From Verrucomicrobiota bacterium (GTDB lineage Bacteria; Verrucomicrobiota; Verrucomicrobiia; Limisphaerales; UBA8199), in assembly GCA_029974925.1 (NCBI GenBank), contig JARKQH010000474.1:1-33897 (forward strand): a stretch of DNA of 33,897 bases. Reading direction: 5' to 3'. The notes beneath the pieces are model-generated. The model had not been told where the DNA came from and did not search any database. It saw only the letters and a program-made list of their open reading frames with translations. How positions within the stretch are numbered: position 1 is the first letter of the stretch; every line of letters begins with the position of its first letter. The position numbers and the translations under genes are program-made. Shown here piece by piece: positions 1 through 9,105 of this stretch.

Positions 1-190
1 CAAAAAGGGGCGTCTTAAGGCTCGGATTCAGGCTTTTGACCCGGGGCATGCGCCGCCCAGTTGTTGTTATGTCACAGCCTTGGTCACGTTCCCGGTTGTT
101 GTCAGCCCTCTTGAAGCAGTGGGCGGCGGCGCCAGCCACCGGACGCCTGCTGCGACCGGGGGTTTAATCCGCGGCACCAACTGAAGGTCC
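1..190. other. Left edge, no gene recognised
   Basis: This stretch lies beyond the 3' end of the minus-strand gene that stops at 191. The ORFs reported here on the minus strand are in other frames, are rich in Arg/Pro/Ser, and show no recognisable domain. I see no tRNA, no repeat and no convincing terminator hairpin followed by a T-run. It is probably intergenic sequence cut by the contig end. Confidence 0.4.
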
Positions 191-2965
191 TCACTGAGCC
201 GGTGGCCCCGACCGGCCGTCGGTCGGGCTGCCGTCCCCTTTGGGCGGCAGCGCGGGCCAGTACAGCAAAGCCGCCTGCTCGGGCCCGAGGCTGATTTGCA
301 GGCCGCGAGTTCCGGGCTGGATTGGCAGGCTCGAAACGAGCTCCTGCGGGCGGGCTGAGCCGAGGCTGCGGGCGGCTTCCACATCCAGGCTGATACAGGC
401 CTCCTGGGGCCGCGAAGTCGGGTTGAAGAGAGTGAGATGGAACCGGCCTGGGAGGGGTGCACCGAAACGCTCGAGCCACAGGTTCGGATTGTCACTGGCC
501 GCGAGAGTCACCGGCTCCCAGCCTGCCTGGGCAAGCCGTTGGAAGAGGGGAATATGTTTTTTGAAAAGGGGCCGGTCCCGCTCATAGTACTTGTTGGCGG
601 AAACCCAGTAGGGGTCCTTGGAAGCAGCCTCCTGATCGAAGAAACCGGGCCAGATGCCGTAGAAGAGGCAGCGCTGAAAGTATCGTTCCACCAATGCCGG
701 GGTGAATTTTTGGTAATCGGTGTTCAGGAGGAGGCAGTAAGGTTTTTGGCGGCACAGGGCCCGGCGGAAGTTCATGACGGTGTCCGGGTCCGGTTCATAA
801 GCGCCGCCGCGCAACCAGTTGACCTCGGTGCCCAGCACATCCAGGAACGGGGCGGGAAAGGAATAGTTCCAGAGCACCGAGTTGGCGAAGGTCAGGTGGC
901 CGCGACGGTGGAGTTCCCCGGCGGTTTCGCGGACGAATTCCAGGGTATTGAAGATCATCAACTGGCAGGGGCGGCCGTCGGCGTCAAACACCAGCGGAGT
1001 ATCCGCCGCCTTGAAGTGCTCGCGCCGGTAATTCAGCTCGCCCGCCGACATCTCCAGCGAGTCGTAGTATAATCCGTCAAGGCCCGCGCCCGGGCGGGGC
1101 GCGTTGGCTGGCGGGCGGTGCTTTGCGAAGGCGGCCTCAATGGCGTCCCGCATCACTGACGCCTTGGTGAAGGGCTGGCTGGCATTCGTCGCAATCCCCG
1201 GGTCCGGATTCAGGGTGAAGACGCCGCCGTCACACCACGGGGCTTTGACGAGGTAGAGGGCGAACTGGCCGTCGTCGGTGTGGATGCCGCTGGTCAAGGT
1301 GGCGGCGGCCATGCGCTTTTTTTCCTCACCCCGCGCCCCGGTGAGGTCCTGGCGCAGGACGTCCAACGCACTCTCGTAAGTTCGCGGGACAGCAGCCGGC
1401 AGGGCGAGCCAGTAGCTCATTGGCTCCACATAGTAAAAGCTCGCGATGCCGTGCGCATCGTCAAAGGGCACATTCGGCGCGCCCTCCTGAAAGGCAAAAC
1501 CAAAATCCTCGAAGGCCGGCACGCGCGCGATGTCCGTGAAAGGCATCCAGAGCCCCTCCCGTGTCACCCGCCGGGCAAAATGCGACGGGAAAATCGCGTA
1601 ATAGCCGGCCAGCGCAGCCCGAAAGCCCGCCTTGGGCTCGAAACGGAAGATGACAAAGCGAAAGTCGGCCGCGCACGGAAACCGAGCTGTTTCCTGAACG
1701 AGGGCAAAATCAAAGGCGATGAAGAATTGCCGGGTACCGGGATGGCAAACGATGCTGTATTGCGCGGGGTGTTCCAAGTCCAACCCCAATCCCAGACCGG
1801 CGCCCTGTGTCCAGACGGCGCCCAACGGATACCGCGAAATCCGGCCCGCCGACCCGCAACGCACGGCGACCGTGTGGGCGAACTCCGAGTTGCCTTCGAC
1901 CCGCCGCGCCCGCCGGACGTCGTCGCCCCATTGCCAACCGGTGGCATCCACCGGCAGGGCAAACAGAAGCGTCACTGCCCGGTCCACGCCCCGGTTGTCG
2001 GCAAGGCGGCCTTCGACCGCGAGGTGATTGGACGCCGCGGTAAACCGAGCCTCGAGACGCAGCCCAAGCTCCTCGCAAACACCGTGGTTGAAGGGGTAAA
2101 AGTCGGAGTTGGAACCGAAGTCCCGAGCCAGGAAGCCGGAAGGGGCGGGGGCGGCGAGCTCAAGCCCGTCCAGCCGCAAGGAGGTGACCTGTCCATCACG
2201 AAGACCAAGCTCAAGTCCATCCCCGGTGCGAAAGGTTTGGCTGGCGGCCACAGGGTCGGACCGGCTGGCGACAACGGGTTCCACCGGCGTGCCCTGCAAT
2301 AGCACCGCCCCGGCCGGCGTGCTTATTTCCTCCAGCGAAACATCGTCGAACCAGACCTTTCCCGTGTGACCGCGGAAGAGGCAGTGGAGCGTGAGGCGCT
2401 GGACCGGCTTTTCGGGCAGGAGGACGAACTGGCGTTGCTCCCAATCATGCGTGCCGCAGCGGAAATTAACCGTGCGCCCCCAGAGGGGCGAGCCGTCTGC
2501 ATAAATCAGGTCCACATACAGCGAGTACCCGCTGTCAGCGCTGCCGCTGACATTTTCAGCCTTGCTCCAGCCGCGGATGACCAGAGGCGCGACGTGGGTG
2601 CGGTTCAGCTCGAGGGTCTGGCTGGCGCCCCGCTCCCCGTCGGAGTGATCGCGCTCACAAATAATGGCGGCGGAACCCGCGCGGCCCTGCCCTGCACCGA
2701 GATCAAAGCCCTTTTGCCAGGGGCGCCAGCCGAGGGGCTGACCTTGAACCTGTTCCTCGAACCCCCCGTTCTTCAGCAAGGGGATTCCGGGCTGAGTGGT
2801 GCGCACGACCCGCAGGGCGGGGCCCCCGGCCATCGCCACCCCGGCCGTGAGAGCCAACGACGGCAACACCACCCCCCAAACGAAAGCGGCGACCAAGCGC
2901 GAACCGATTCCGCGGCAACCGGTTCGCAAGCGGCGGGGCCCAAACCAGCTTCTGTTTGCTTTCAC
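191..2965 (-). CDS. Exported carbohydrate-binding / probable TIM-barrel glycosidase-like protein
   Basis: About 924 aa from a GTG start at 2965 (MKANRSW...). The track extends it to a TTG at 3007, which looks less likely. A hydrophobic segment (LVAAFVWGVVLPSLALTAGVAMA) after a basic stretch is a signal peptide, so the protein should be exported. Roughly residues 60-210 read like a CBM4_9-type beta-sandwich (NGGFEEQVQGQPLGWRPW ... GKVWFDDVSLEE). The middle has beta-rich sequence, and residues ~600-830 contain 'GLDGLYYDSLEM' and 'DVLGTEVNWLRGG', the kind of acidic strand ends found in TIM-barrel glycosidases. The C-terminus looks like a beta-sandwich (FHLTLFNPTSRPQEACISLDV). I do not recognise a specific GH family, so polysaccharide or glycoside hydrolysis is inference. 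It is transcribed divergently from cimA. The gene body is confident; substrate and start codon are not. Confidence 0.8.
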   Translation of the reverse strand: MKANRSWFGPRRLRTGCRGIGSRLVAAFVWGVVLPSLALTAGVAMAGGPALRVVRTTQPGIPLLKNGGFEEQVQGQPLGWRPWQKGFDLGAGQGRAGSAAIICERDHSDGERGASQTLELNRTHVAPLVIRGWSKAENVSGSADSGYSLYVDLIYADGSPLWGRTVNFRCGTHDWEQRQFVLLPEKPVQRLTLHCLFRGHTGKVWFDDVSLEEISTPAGAVLLQGTPVEPVVASRSDPVAASQTFRTGDGLELGLRDGQVTSLRLDGLELAAPAPSGFLARDFGSNSDFYPFNHGVCEELGLRLEARFTAASNHLAVEGRLADNRGVDRAVTLLFALPVDATGWQWGDDVRRARRVEGNSEFAHTVAVRCGSAGRISRYPLGAVWTQGAGLGLGLDLEHPAQYSIVCHPGTRQFFIAFDFALVQETARFPCAADFRFVIFRFEPKAGFRAALAGYYAIFPSHFARRVTREGLWMPFTDIARVPAFEDFGFAFQEGAPNVPFDDAHGIASFYYVEPMSYWLALPAAVPRTYESALDVLRQDLTGARGEEKKRMAAATLTSGIHTDDGQFALYLVKAPWCDGGVFTLNPDPGIATNASQPFTKASVMRDAIEAAFAKHRPPANAPRPGAGLDGLYYDSLEMSAGELNYRREHFKAADTPLVFDADGRPCQLMIFNTLEFVRETAGELHRRGHLTFANSVLWNYSFPAPFLDVLGTEVNWLRGGAYEPDPDTVMNFRRALCRQKPYCLLLNTDYQKFTPALVERYFQRCLFYGIWPGFFDQEAASKDPYWVSANKYYERDRPLFKKHIPLFQRLAQAGWEPVTLAASDNPNLWLERFGAPLPGRFHLTLFNPTSRPQEACISLDVEAARSLGSARPQELVSSLPIQPGTRGLQISLGPEQAALLYWPALPPKGDGSPTDGRSGPPAQ

Positions 2966-3026
2966 CCCCGGCAGTGTGGGCCGCAGCCGGTGCTCCGCAA
3001 GCGCCAAATGCGGCCCCGATTTGAGC

Positions 3027-3057
3027 TTTCCATGGGCCGGCTCTTGCCGTAGATAAT
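3027..3057 (+). promoter_or_regulatory. Candidate sigma70-like promoter for cimA-valS
   Basis: TTTCCA at 3027-3032 lies 17 nt before TAGATA (3050-3055). The overlapping GATAAT at 3052-3057 is an alternative -10 with a longer spacer. This would leave a leader of about 20-30 nt before the cimA ATG at 3087. The gap is only about 120 nt between divergent genes, so a promoter must lie near here, but the exact hexamers are a visual match only. Confidence 0.35.
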
Positions 3058-3086
3058 TACCTCCCGCAAATGCGGTTGCTGTTTTT

Positions 3087-4646
3087 ATGAGACCCGAAGT
3101 CGAGATCTACGATACGACCCTGCGCGATGGCAGCCAGGGCGAAGGCGTGAACTTTTCCGTCATGGACAAGCTCCGCATTGCCGAGCGATTGGACGCTTTC
3201 GGGGTGCACTACATTGAAGGCGGCTGGCCGGGGTCCAACCCCAAGGATATCGAGTTTTTTGCCGAGGCCCGGCGCCGGAAGTTCCGGCGCGCCCGTCTGG
3301 CGGCGTTCGGTTCGACCCGTCGCAAAGGCGTGGCCGTGGAGGCCGACGAACAGGTGCGGCTGCTGCTGGAGGCCGAAACGCCGGTGGTGACGATTTACGG
3401 GAAAACCTGGCTGCTCCACGTCAAAGAAGTGCTCCGGGCCACGCCCGACGAGAACCTGGCGATGATCGCCGACACCGTCCGGTTCCTCAAAGACCATGGG
3501 CGGTTTGTGATTTACGACGCGGAGCATGGGATTGACGGGTTCAAGGACAATCCGGATTACGCGCTGGCCACGTGGCAGGCGGCGGAAAAGGCCGGGGCGG
3601 ACATTGTGGTTCTGTGCGACACCAACGGCGGTTCGCTGCCGGGCGAGATCGTTCGCGCCACCACCGCGGCGCGCGGAAAGCTCACAACACGGATCGGCAT
3701 CCATACTCACAACGACATCGGGCTCGGCCTGGCCAATGCCCTGGCCGCGGTCGAGGCGGGCGCCGACCATGTGCAAGGCACCATCAACGGCTACGGCGAA
3801 CGCACCGGCAACTGCAACCTGACCAGCGCCATCCCGACTCTGGCGTTCAAAATGCGAAAGCGGACCGTGCCCGAAGCCTCGCTGCGCAAACTCAACGAGC
3901 TGTCCCAGTTCGTTGACGAAATCGCCAACATTCGCCATGACCCGCGCCAGCCGTGGGTGGGCGAGGCGGCCTTTGCGCACAAAGGCGGCACCCACGTCAA
4001 CGCCGTCCAGAAGATTGTCCGCAGCTACGAGCACATTGACCCGGCCCGCGTCGGCAACAAGCGGCGGGTGTTGGTCAGCGACCTGGCCGGGCGCAGCAAC
4101 ATTGTGATGAAAGCCCAGGAACTGGGTTTCAAAATCAGCAATGACACCCCGGAGTTGAGAGAGATTCTCAACCGGATCAAGAAGCTCGAGCACGAGGGGT
4201 ATGAATTCGAGGCTGCGGAAGGCTCGCTGGCCCTGGTCATCCGCAAGATTCTCAAGCACGAGGAGCCGCCCTTCAAAATCGAGGGTTTTCACGTGTCGAA
4301 TCGCCGGGACCGGGCCATCTCGGTCTGCCAGGCGAGTGTCAAAGTCCAGGTGGGGGATGCCATCGAGCATACCATCGCGGAGGGCGACGGTCCCGTCAAC
4401 GCGCTGGACCAGGCTCTTCGGGCCGCGCTGGTCAAGTTCTTCCCGCAACTCAAGAAGGTGCGCCTGGCCGATTACAAGGTCCGCATCCTCAACTCGACGG
4501 CCGGCACCGGCGCTCGAACGCGGGTTCTGATCGAATCCACCGACGGGAAGCAAGAGTGGGGAACGGTGGGAGTGCATGACAACATCATCGAGGCGAGCCT
4601 CCAAGCGCTTTCCGACAGCCTCGAGTACCGGCTCATGAAGCGTTGA
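3087..4646 (+). CDS. cimA: (R)-citramalate synthase
   Basis: 519 aa, normal length for CimA. It condenses pyruvate with acetyl-CoA to (R)-citramalate, the entry to the threonine-independent route to 2-oxobutyrate and isoleucine; it is cytosolic. The N-terminal HMGL-like TIM barrel opens with 'YDTTLRDGSQGEGVNFS', the family signature with the catalytic Arg and metal-binding Asp. The metal-binding HxH is at H206/H208 in 'GIHTHNDIGLG', followed by 'GTINGYGERTGNCNL'. Residues ~390-515 match the LeuA-type allosteric dimer domain (VKVQVGDAIEHTIAEGDGPVNALDQAL ... TRVLIES), so end-product feedback by isoleucine is plausible. Isopropylmalate synthase and homocitrate synthase are the alternatives, but the 'YIEGGWPGSNPKD' start is CimA-like. 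The stop is 3 nt before the valS ATG, so the two genes are probably co-transcribed and coupled. No strong Shine-Dalgarno is visible. Confidence 0.95.
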   Translation: MRPEVEIYDTTLRDGSQGEGVNFSVMDKLRIAERLDAFGVHYIEGGWPGSNPKDIEFFAEARRRKFRRARLAAFGSTRRKGVAVEADEQVRLLLEAETPVVTIYGKTWLLHVKEVLRATPDENLAMIADTVRFLKDHGRFVIYDAEHGIDGFKDNPDYALATWQAAEKAGADIVVLCDTNGGSLPGEIVRATTAARGKLTTRIGIHTHNDIGLGLANALAAVEAGADHVQGTINGYGERTGNCNLTSAIPTLAFKMRKRTVPEASLRKLNELSQFVDEIANIRHDPRQPWVGEAAFAHKGGTHVNAVQKIVRSYEHIDPARVGNKRRVLVSDLAGRSNIVMKAQELGFKISNDTPELREILNRIKKLEHEGYEFEAAEGSLALVIRKILKHEEPPFKIEGFHVSNRRDRAISVCQASVKVQVGDAIEHTIAEGDGPVNALDQALRAALVKFFPQLKKVRLADYKVRILNSTAGTGARTRVLIESTDGKQEWGTVGVHDNIIEASLQALSDSLEYRLMKR

Positions 4647-4649
4647 TGT

Positions 4650-7523
4650 ATGCCTGACCTGCCCAAAGCCTACGAACCGCAGGCGGTCGAGGAGAAGTGG
4701 TACGCCTTCTGGCTGAAGGAGAACTGTTTCGTCGCCAATCCCGACTCGGCCAAACCTGCCTATTCGATTGTCATTCCTCCGCCCAATGTCACGGGCGTCC
4801 TGCACATGGGCCATGTGCTGAACAACACCATTCAGGACATTTTGGCCCGCAAAGCCCGCATGGATGGCAAAGAGGTCCTCTGGCTGCCCGGGACCGACCA
4901 CGCCGGCATTGCGACCCAGGCGGTGGTCGAAAAAGCCCTGCGCAAACAGGGCGTGATGAAGCATCGCGACGAGCTGGGCCGCGAAAAGTTCCTCGAGCAC
5001 GTCTGGGCCTGGAAAGACAAACACGGCGGCATCATCATCCAGCAACTCCAAAAGCTGGGCTGTTCGTGCGACTGGACGCGCCAGCGATTTACTCTCGACC
5101 CCGACTACTCGCGCTGTGTCCAGAAGGTCTTCGTCGAGCTGTATCGGAAGGGGCTCATTTATCGCGGCAAGCGCATGGTCAACTGGGACCCCGCGGCCCG
5201 CACGGCGCTCTCGGATGAAGAAGTGGAAATGACGGAGCAGAAAGGGCACCTGTGGCATCTGAAGTACCCGCTGCTGGACGGCGCCAACCGGCCCTGCGCG
5301 GGCGAGTTCGTGGTGGTGGCCACCACCCGGCCCGAGACGATGCTGGGGGACGAAGCGGTGGCGGTGAATCCCCAGGACCCCCGTTACACCGGGTTGATCG
5401 GGCGGCGCTGCCTGCTGCCGCTGCAAAACAAGCCCATCCCCATCATCGCGGACGACTTCGTGGACCCGAAGTTCGGCACCGGCTGCGTCAAGGTGACACC
5501 GGCCCACGACCCGAACGACTATCAAATGGCGTTGCGCCACAATCTGCCCTTGACGGTGGTGATCGGTCCCGACGGTCTCATGACCGCCGCGGCGGGGGAG
5601 GATTTTGACGGGATGGACCGCATGGAAGCGCGGGAGGCGGTGGTCGAGGAACTGAGCGAACAGGGCCTGCTGCTCAAAACGGAGGATTACGTCCACAATG
5701 TGGGGTACAGTCAGCGCAGCCATGTGCCGATTGAACCGTATTTGAGCGAACAGTGGTTCCTGAAGTATCCGGCGGTTGAAGCCTCGACGGCGGCGGTGGC
5801 GGAGGGACACATCCGGTTTCATCCGGAGCGCTGGACCAAAACCTATGCCCACTGGATGGGCAACTTGAAAGACTGGTGCATCAGCCGCCAGCTTTGGTGG
5901 GGCCATCGCATCCCCGTCTGGCGCCGCCGCTATGCCCGGGCCGAGTTGAAGCGCAGTCCCCGGCTCGTCGAGGCCTTCTGGGCGGGTGAACACGCTGTCT
6001 GGCTGGCACAGCATGCCGAATGGCGCTCCCCGGCCCTGGCCACGTCCGAGCTCTTCGAGCGGGAAGCCCCGTCATGCGACGGCGCGAAGTATTGGTGGCG
6101 CGTAGCCGCCGAGGATGCCGACTCGATCGAAATCGAGGCGGTGACCGACTCCGAGGCCGCGGCGGCGTTCCTCGAGCAGCAAGGCCTCGCGCAGGATCCC
6201 GACGTGCTGGATACCTGGTTCAGCTCGTGGCTCTGGCCCTTCGCCACCATGGGCTGGCCCCACCCCACCCCCACGCTCAAAAAGTTCTACCCGACCACCG
6301 ACCTGGTCACGGGGCCGGACATCATCTTTTTCTGGGTGGCCCGCATGATCATGGCCGGGTACGAGTTCATGGGCGGGCTGCCCTTCCGCAACGTTTATTT
6401 TACCGGCATCATCCGCGACAAGCTGGGCCGCAAGATGAGCAAGAGCCTCGGCAACTCGCCCGACCCGCTCGAGCTCATTGGCCGATACGGCGCCGACGCC
6501 CTGCGCTTCGGCACCATGCGCAGTGCGCCGCTGGGCCAGGACGTCCTGTTCGACGAAAAAGACGTGGAGCTTGGCCGCAACTTCTGCAACAAGCTTTGGA
6601 ACGCCTGCCGGTTCCGCCAGATGCAGGGGGGCACGGTTCAGGGCGAAATCCAGCCCGGGCTGCTCACCAGCGACGACAAGTGGATTCTGCTCAAGCTAGA
6701 CCAGGCCATCCGCGAAATCACCGCGGCCTTTGCAGAATACCGTTTCAACGAGGCCACGCAGACGCTGTACCGGTTTTTCTGGAGCGAATACTGTGATTGG
6801 TACGTGGAAGCCAGCAAGGCCGTCTTGCACGGGACCGACGCCGCCCGCAAAGAGAATGTCCTGGCCGTGCTGGATTTCGTGCTCTCCCACACGTTGCGCT
6901 TGTTTCATCCTTTCCTCCCCTTCATCACCGAGGAACTGTGGCACGGCATGGGTTACCACGAGGACATGCCGGCCGGCCAGGGCGGCAAAACCATCATGCA
7001 GGCCCCCTGGCCCAAGCCGCTGGACCAGGACTTCCGCGACCATTACGGCCTGGACGATTATTCCCTGCAGTTTGTTGACACCAAGTACGAGCTGGTCTCC
7101 CTGGGAAGAAACCTGCGCCGCGAAGGCAACCTTCCCGCCAGCAAGAAGGTCACCTTCGTCCTGAAGCCGGCCGAACCGCTGGCGCCGCACGACACGGAGG
7201 TGCTGAAGATATTGCTGAATGCGGAATCCCTGAAGGTCCAGGCCGATTACCAGCCTTCCAAGGGCACGCCCGTCGTTCATTCCAAACTGGGCGAGTTGTA
7301 TTTGCCCATGGAGGGGTTGGTGGACGTCGGGGCTGAACGCGCCCGGCTGAACCGCGAATTGCAGAAGATCGAAGCGGAGATTGCGAAAGCCGAACAGCGC
7401 CTGGCCAATCCCGCCTTCGCCCAAAAGGCGCCGCCGCACGTGCTTCAGGAACACCGGCAGCGGCTGGCGGAATGGCAGGCCAAACACGACCAGGTCAAAG
7501 CGGCACTGGACCGGCTGGGCTGA
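4650..7523 (+). CDS. valS: Valyl-tRNA synthetase
   Basis: 957 aa, a class Ia synthetase that charges tRNA-Val in the cytosol. The HIGH-type motif is 'HMGH' at residues 52-55 within 'PPPNVTGVLHMGH', and KMSKS is at 595-599. 'TTRPETMLGDEAVAVNP' marks the CP1 editing domain that clears mischarged Thr-tRNA. 'LDTWFSSWLWPFATMGWP' is the usual ValRS signature before the second half of the Rossmann fold. The C-terminal ~70 residues (ERARLNRELQKIEAEIAKAEQRL) form the ValRS-specific coiled-coil arm. Between 'WWGHRIPVW' and 'DPDVLDTWFSS' (about residues 425-513) there is a segment clearly longer than I recall in E. coli ValRS, described in the findings. It begins 3 nt after cimA. The long antisense ORF at 3057-6014 is a shadow of this pair. 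Confidence 0.97.
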   Translation: MPDLPKAYEPQAVEEKWYAFWLKENCFVANPDSAKPAYSIVIPPPNVTGVLHMGHVLNNTIQDILARKARMDGKEVLWLPGTDHAGIATQAVVEKALRKQGVMKHRDELGREKFLEHVWAWKDKHGGIIIQQLQKLGCSCDWTRQRFTLDPDYSRCVQKVFVELYRKGLIYRGKRMVNWDPAARTALSDEEVEMTEQKGHLWHLKYPLLDGANRPCAGEFVVVATTRPETMLGDEAVAVNPQDPRYTGLIGRRCLLPLQNKPIPIIADDFVDPKFGTGCVKVTPAHDPNDYQMALRHNLPLTVVIGPDGLMTAAAGEDFDGMDRMEAREAVVEELSEQGLLLKTEDYVHNVGYSQRSHVPIEPYLSEQWFLKYPAVEASTAAVAEGHIRFHPERWTKTYAHWMGNLKDWCISRQLWWGHRIPVWRRRYARAELKRSPRLVEAFWAGEHAVWLAQHAEWRSPALATSELFEREAPSCDGAKYWWRVAAEDADSIEIEAVTDSEAAAAFLEQQGLAQDPDVLDTWFSSWLWPFATMGWPHPTPTLKKFYPTTDLVTGPDIIFFWVARMIMAGYEFMGGLPFRNVYFTGIIRDKLGRKMSKSLGNSPDPLELIGRYGADALRFGTMRSAPLGQDVLFDEKDVELGRNFCNKLWNACRFRQMQGGTVQGEIQPGLLTSDDKWILLKLDQAIREITAAFAEYRFNEATQTLYRFFWSEYCDWYVEASKAVLHGTDAARKENVLAVLDFVLSHTLRLFHPFLPFITEELWHGMGYHEDMPAGQGGKTIMQAPWPKPLDQDFRDHYGLDDYSLQFVDTKYELVSLGRNLRREGNLPASKKVTFVLKPAEPLAPHDTEVLKILLNAESLKVQADYQPSKGTPVVHSKLGELYLPMEGLVDVGAERARLNRELQKIEAEIAKAEQRLANPAFAQKAPPHVLQEHRQRLAEWQAKHDQVKAALDRLG

Positions 7524-7551
7524 GACCCGGCCTCGGAGTCAACCCCGATTT

Positions 7552-7581
7552 GCCGGCAAGGGCACCCACGCTTGGGCCGGC
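7552..7581. terminator. Hairpin between convergent valS and lpdA
   Basis: GCCGGCAAG, a 10-nt loop, then CTTGGGCCGGC form a GC-rich stem with a small bulge, placed exactly in the 58-nt gap between the convergent valS and lpdA genes. There is no T-run on either strand, so if it acts it would be a bidirectional, non-canonical terminator. Position is the main support. Confidence 0.35.
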
Positions 7582-8973
7582 TCAAACGTGAACCGCGCGG
7601 CCGGAAACGGCGAGCGCGGCTTCACGCAAGGCCTCTCCCAGCGTCGGATGCACATGGCAGGCGCGGGCGAGGTCCTCGCTGCTGGCCCCGAAAGCCATCG
7701 CCACCGCCGCTTCATTGATCAGGTCACCCGCATGGGGTCCCAGGATGTGGACCCCGAGAATCCGGTCCGTTTTGGCGTCGGCCAGCACCTTGGCCATGCC
7801 CTCGACCTGGCCCAGCGTCCGCGCCCGCCCATTGGCGCGGAAGGGGAAGACGCCCTTCCGATATTCGCGGCCGGCTTCGCTGAGTTGCTGTTCGGTCTTT
7901 CCGACCGACGCGATTTCCGGGTGGGTGTAAACCACTCCGGCAATCGTATCGTAATCCACATGGGCCCGCCGCCCGGCCAAGGCCTCGACGCAGGCCACGC
8001 CCTCCTCTTCGGCTTTGTGGGCGAGCATGGGCCCGCCGATGACATCGCCGATGGCATACACCCCCTCGGCCGTTGTCGCGAAGGCCGGGTTCACCGGAAT
8101 GAAGCCTTTGGCGTCCAGTTTGATTCCGAGGTTCTCCAAACCCAAACCTTCTGTGTTTGGCTTCCGCCCCACCGCCACCAGCACCCGGTCGCATTGAATG
8201 GGAGGCTGCCCCTCGGTTTCGACCACACATTGACCGTCCTTGGCTCGCGCTCCCGTGACCTTGCATCCCAGCCGGAACTCCAACCCCTGCTTTTCGAAGA
8301 GTTTCTTTGCCTCGGCGGCGATCTCGTGATCCATCCCCGCCAGAATGCGATCCAGGAACTCCAGCACGGTCACCTTCGCGCCCAGCCGTCGCCAGACCGA
8401 ACCCAACTCCAGCCCGATGTAACCCGCGCCGATGACCACCAGGTGTTTGGGCACCGTCGGGTAGCTCAGGGCCTCGGTACTCGTGCCGATTCGATCCCCG
8501 TCCGGTGTGATTCCGGGCAATGTCGCGGGTTGGCTTCCCGTCGCGATCAGAATCTTGCGGCCGCGCACCTCCGCCCCGGCCTTTCCGTCCTGGACATGGA
8601 CGCGCCCCGGCCCCAAGAGGGTTGCCCGGCCCTGGTAACGCGTGATCTTGTTTTTTCTAAACAGCGCTTCGACTCCCTTGGTCAGGGTCGCCACCACCTG
8701 GTCCTTTCGCCTGAGCATCGCCGCCAGGTCGAGTTTCAGGTCGGAAAAGAGAATGCCCTGGGATGCCAAATGCTCGCGCGCCTCGGCGAATCGCTCGCTG
8801 GATTCCAGCAGCGCCTTGCTGGGAATGCAGCCCACGCGCAGACAGGTGCCGCCCAAGGCCGGGGCCTCCTCGATGCAGCCCACGTTGAACCCGAGCTGTG
8901 CCGCGCGAATCGCCGCCACGTAACCGCCGGGGCCGGCTCCAATCACCACCAGATCATGTTCCTGAACGTTCAT
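7582..8973 (-). CDS. lpdA: Dihydrolipoyl dehydrogenase (E3)
   Basis: 463 aa, standard length. It re-oxidises dihydrolipoamide with NAD+ in the pyruvate and 2-oxoglutarate dehydrogenase complexes and the glycine cleavage system; it is a cytosolic FAD homodimer. The FAD-binding GxGxxG is '[12 protein letters not shown]' at the N-terminus, the redox disulfide is C44/C49 in '[16 protein letters not shown]', and the NAD-binding Rossmann motif is '[14 protein letters not shown]'. The FAD-ribityl segment is 'GVYAIGDV', and the C-terminal interface carries the catalytic pair H442/E447 in '[12 protein letters not shown]'. Other members of the disulfide oxidoreductase family (mercuric or glutathione reductase) are excluded by the CxxxxC context and the C-terminus. 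No E1/E2/lipoyl genes are adjacent, so the partner complex cannot be named here. A good promoter lies just upstream. Confidence 0.96.
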   Translation of the reverse strand: MNVQEHDLVVIGAGPGGYVAAIRAAQLGFNVGCIEEAPALGGTCLRVGCIPSKALLESSERFAEAREHLASQGILFSDLKLDLAAMLRRKDQVVATLTKGVEALFRKNKITRYQGRATLLGPGRVHVQDGKAGAEVRGRKILIATGSQPATLPGITPDGDRIGTSTEALSYPTVPKHLVVIGAGYIGLELGSVWRRLGAKVTVLEFLDRILAGMDHEIAAEAKKLFEKQGLEFRLGCKVTGARAKDGQCVVETEGQPPIQCDRVLVAVGRKPNTEGLGLENLGIKLDAKGFIPVNPAFATTAEGVYAIGDVIGGPMLAHKAEEEGVACVEALAGRRAHVDYDTIAGVVYTHPEIASVGKTEQQLSEAGREYRKGVFPFRANGRARTLGQVEGMAKVLADAKTDRILGVHILGPHAGDLINEAAVAMAFGASSEDLARACHVHPTLGEALREAALAVSGRAVHV

Positions 8974-8996
8974 GTGGACTTTGCCCGATCATCCGA

Positions 8997-9034
8997 ATTA
9001 CAGAGCCCTTCGGCCCGGCATTCAACCCGTTGAA
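8997..9034 (-). promoter_or_regulatory. lpdA promoter with palindrome over the -35
   Basis: Read on the minus strand: TTGAAT (9025-9020), a 17-nt spacer, TGTAAT (9002-8997), then 23 nt to the lpdA ATG. Both hexamers are close to the sigma70 consensus with ideal spacing. A perfect 6-2-6 palindrome, TTCAACCCGTTGAA (9021-9034), overlaps the -35, and a further TTCAAC half-site occurs at 9041-9046. That layout fits a repressor operator, though no regulator can be named. Confidence 0.5.
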
Positions 9035-9105
9035 AAGCAATTCAACGCCGCCTTTGGCGCGGCGCATGGGACCTGGCTTGGTGCCGTCTCGGCGAAGGAT
9101 TTGCC

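Noticed and set aside
3057-6014. 985-aa minus-strand ORF
   Set aside because: It is antisense to cimA and valS, both certain genes. High third-position GC keeps the opposite frame open; the translation shows no domain.
7381-9033. 550-aa plus-strand ORF
   Set aside because: It is antisense to lpdA, whose motifs are complete, and its sequence is His/Arg/Gly-rich without domains.
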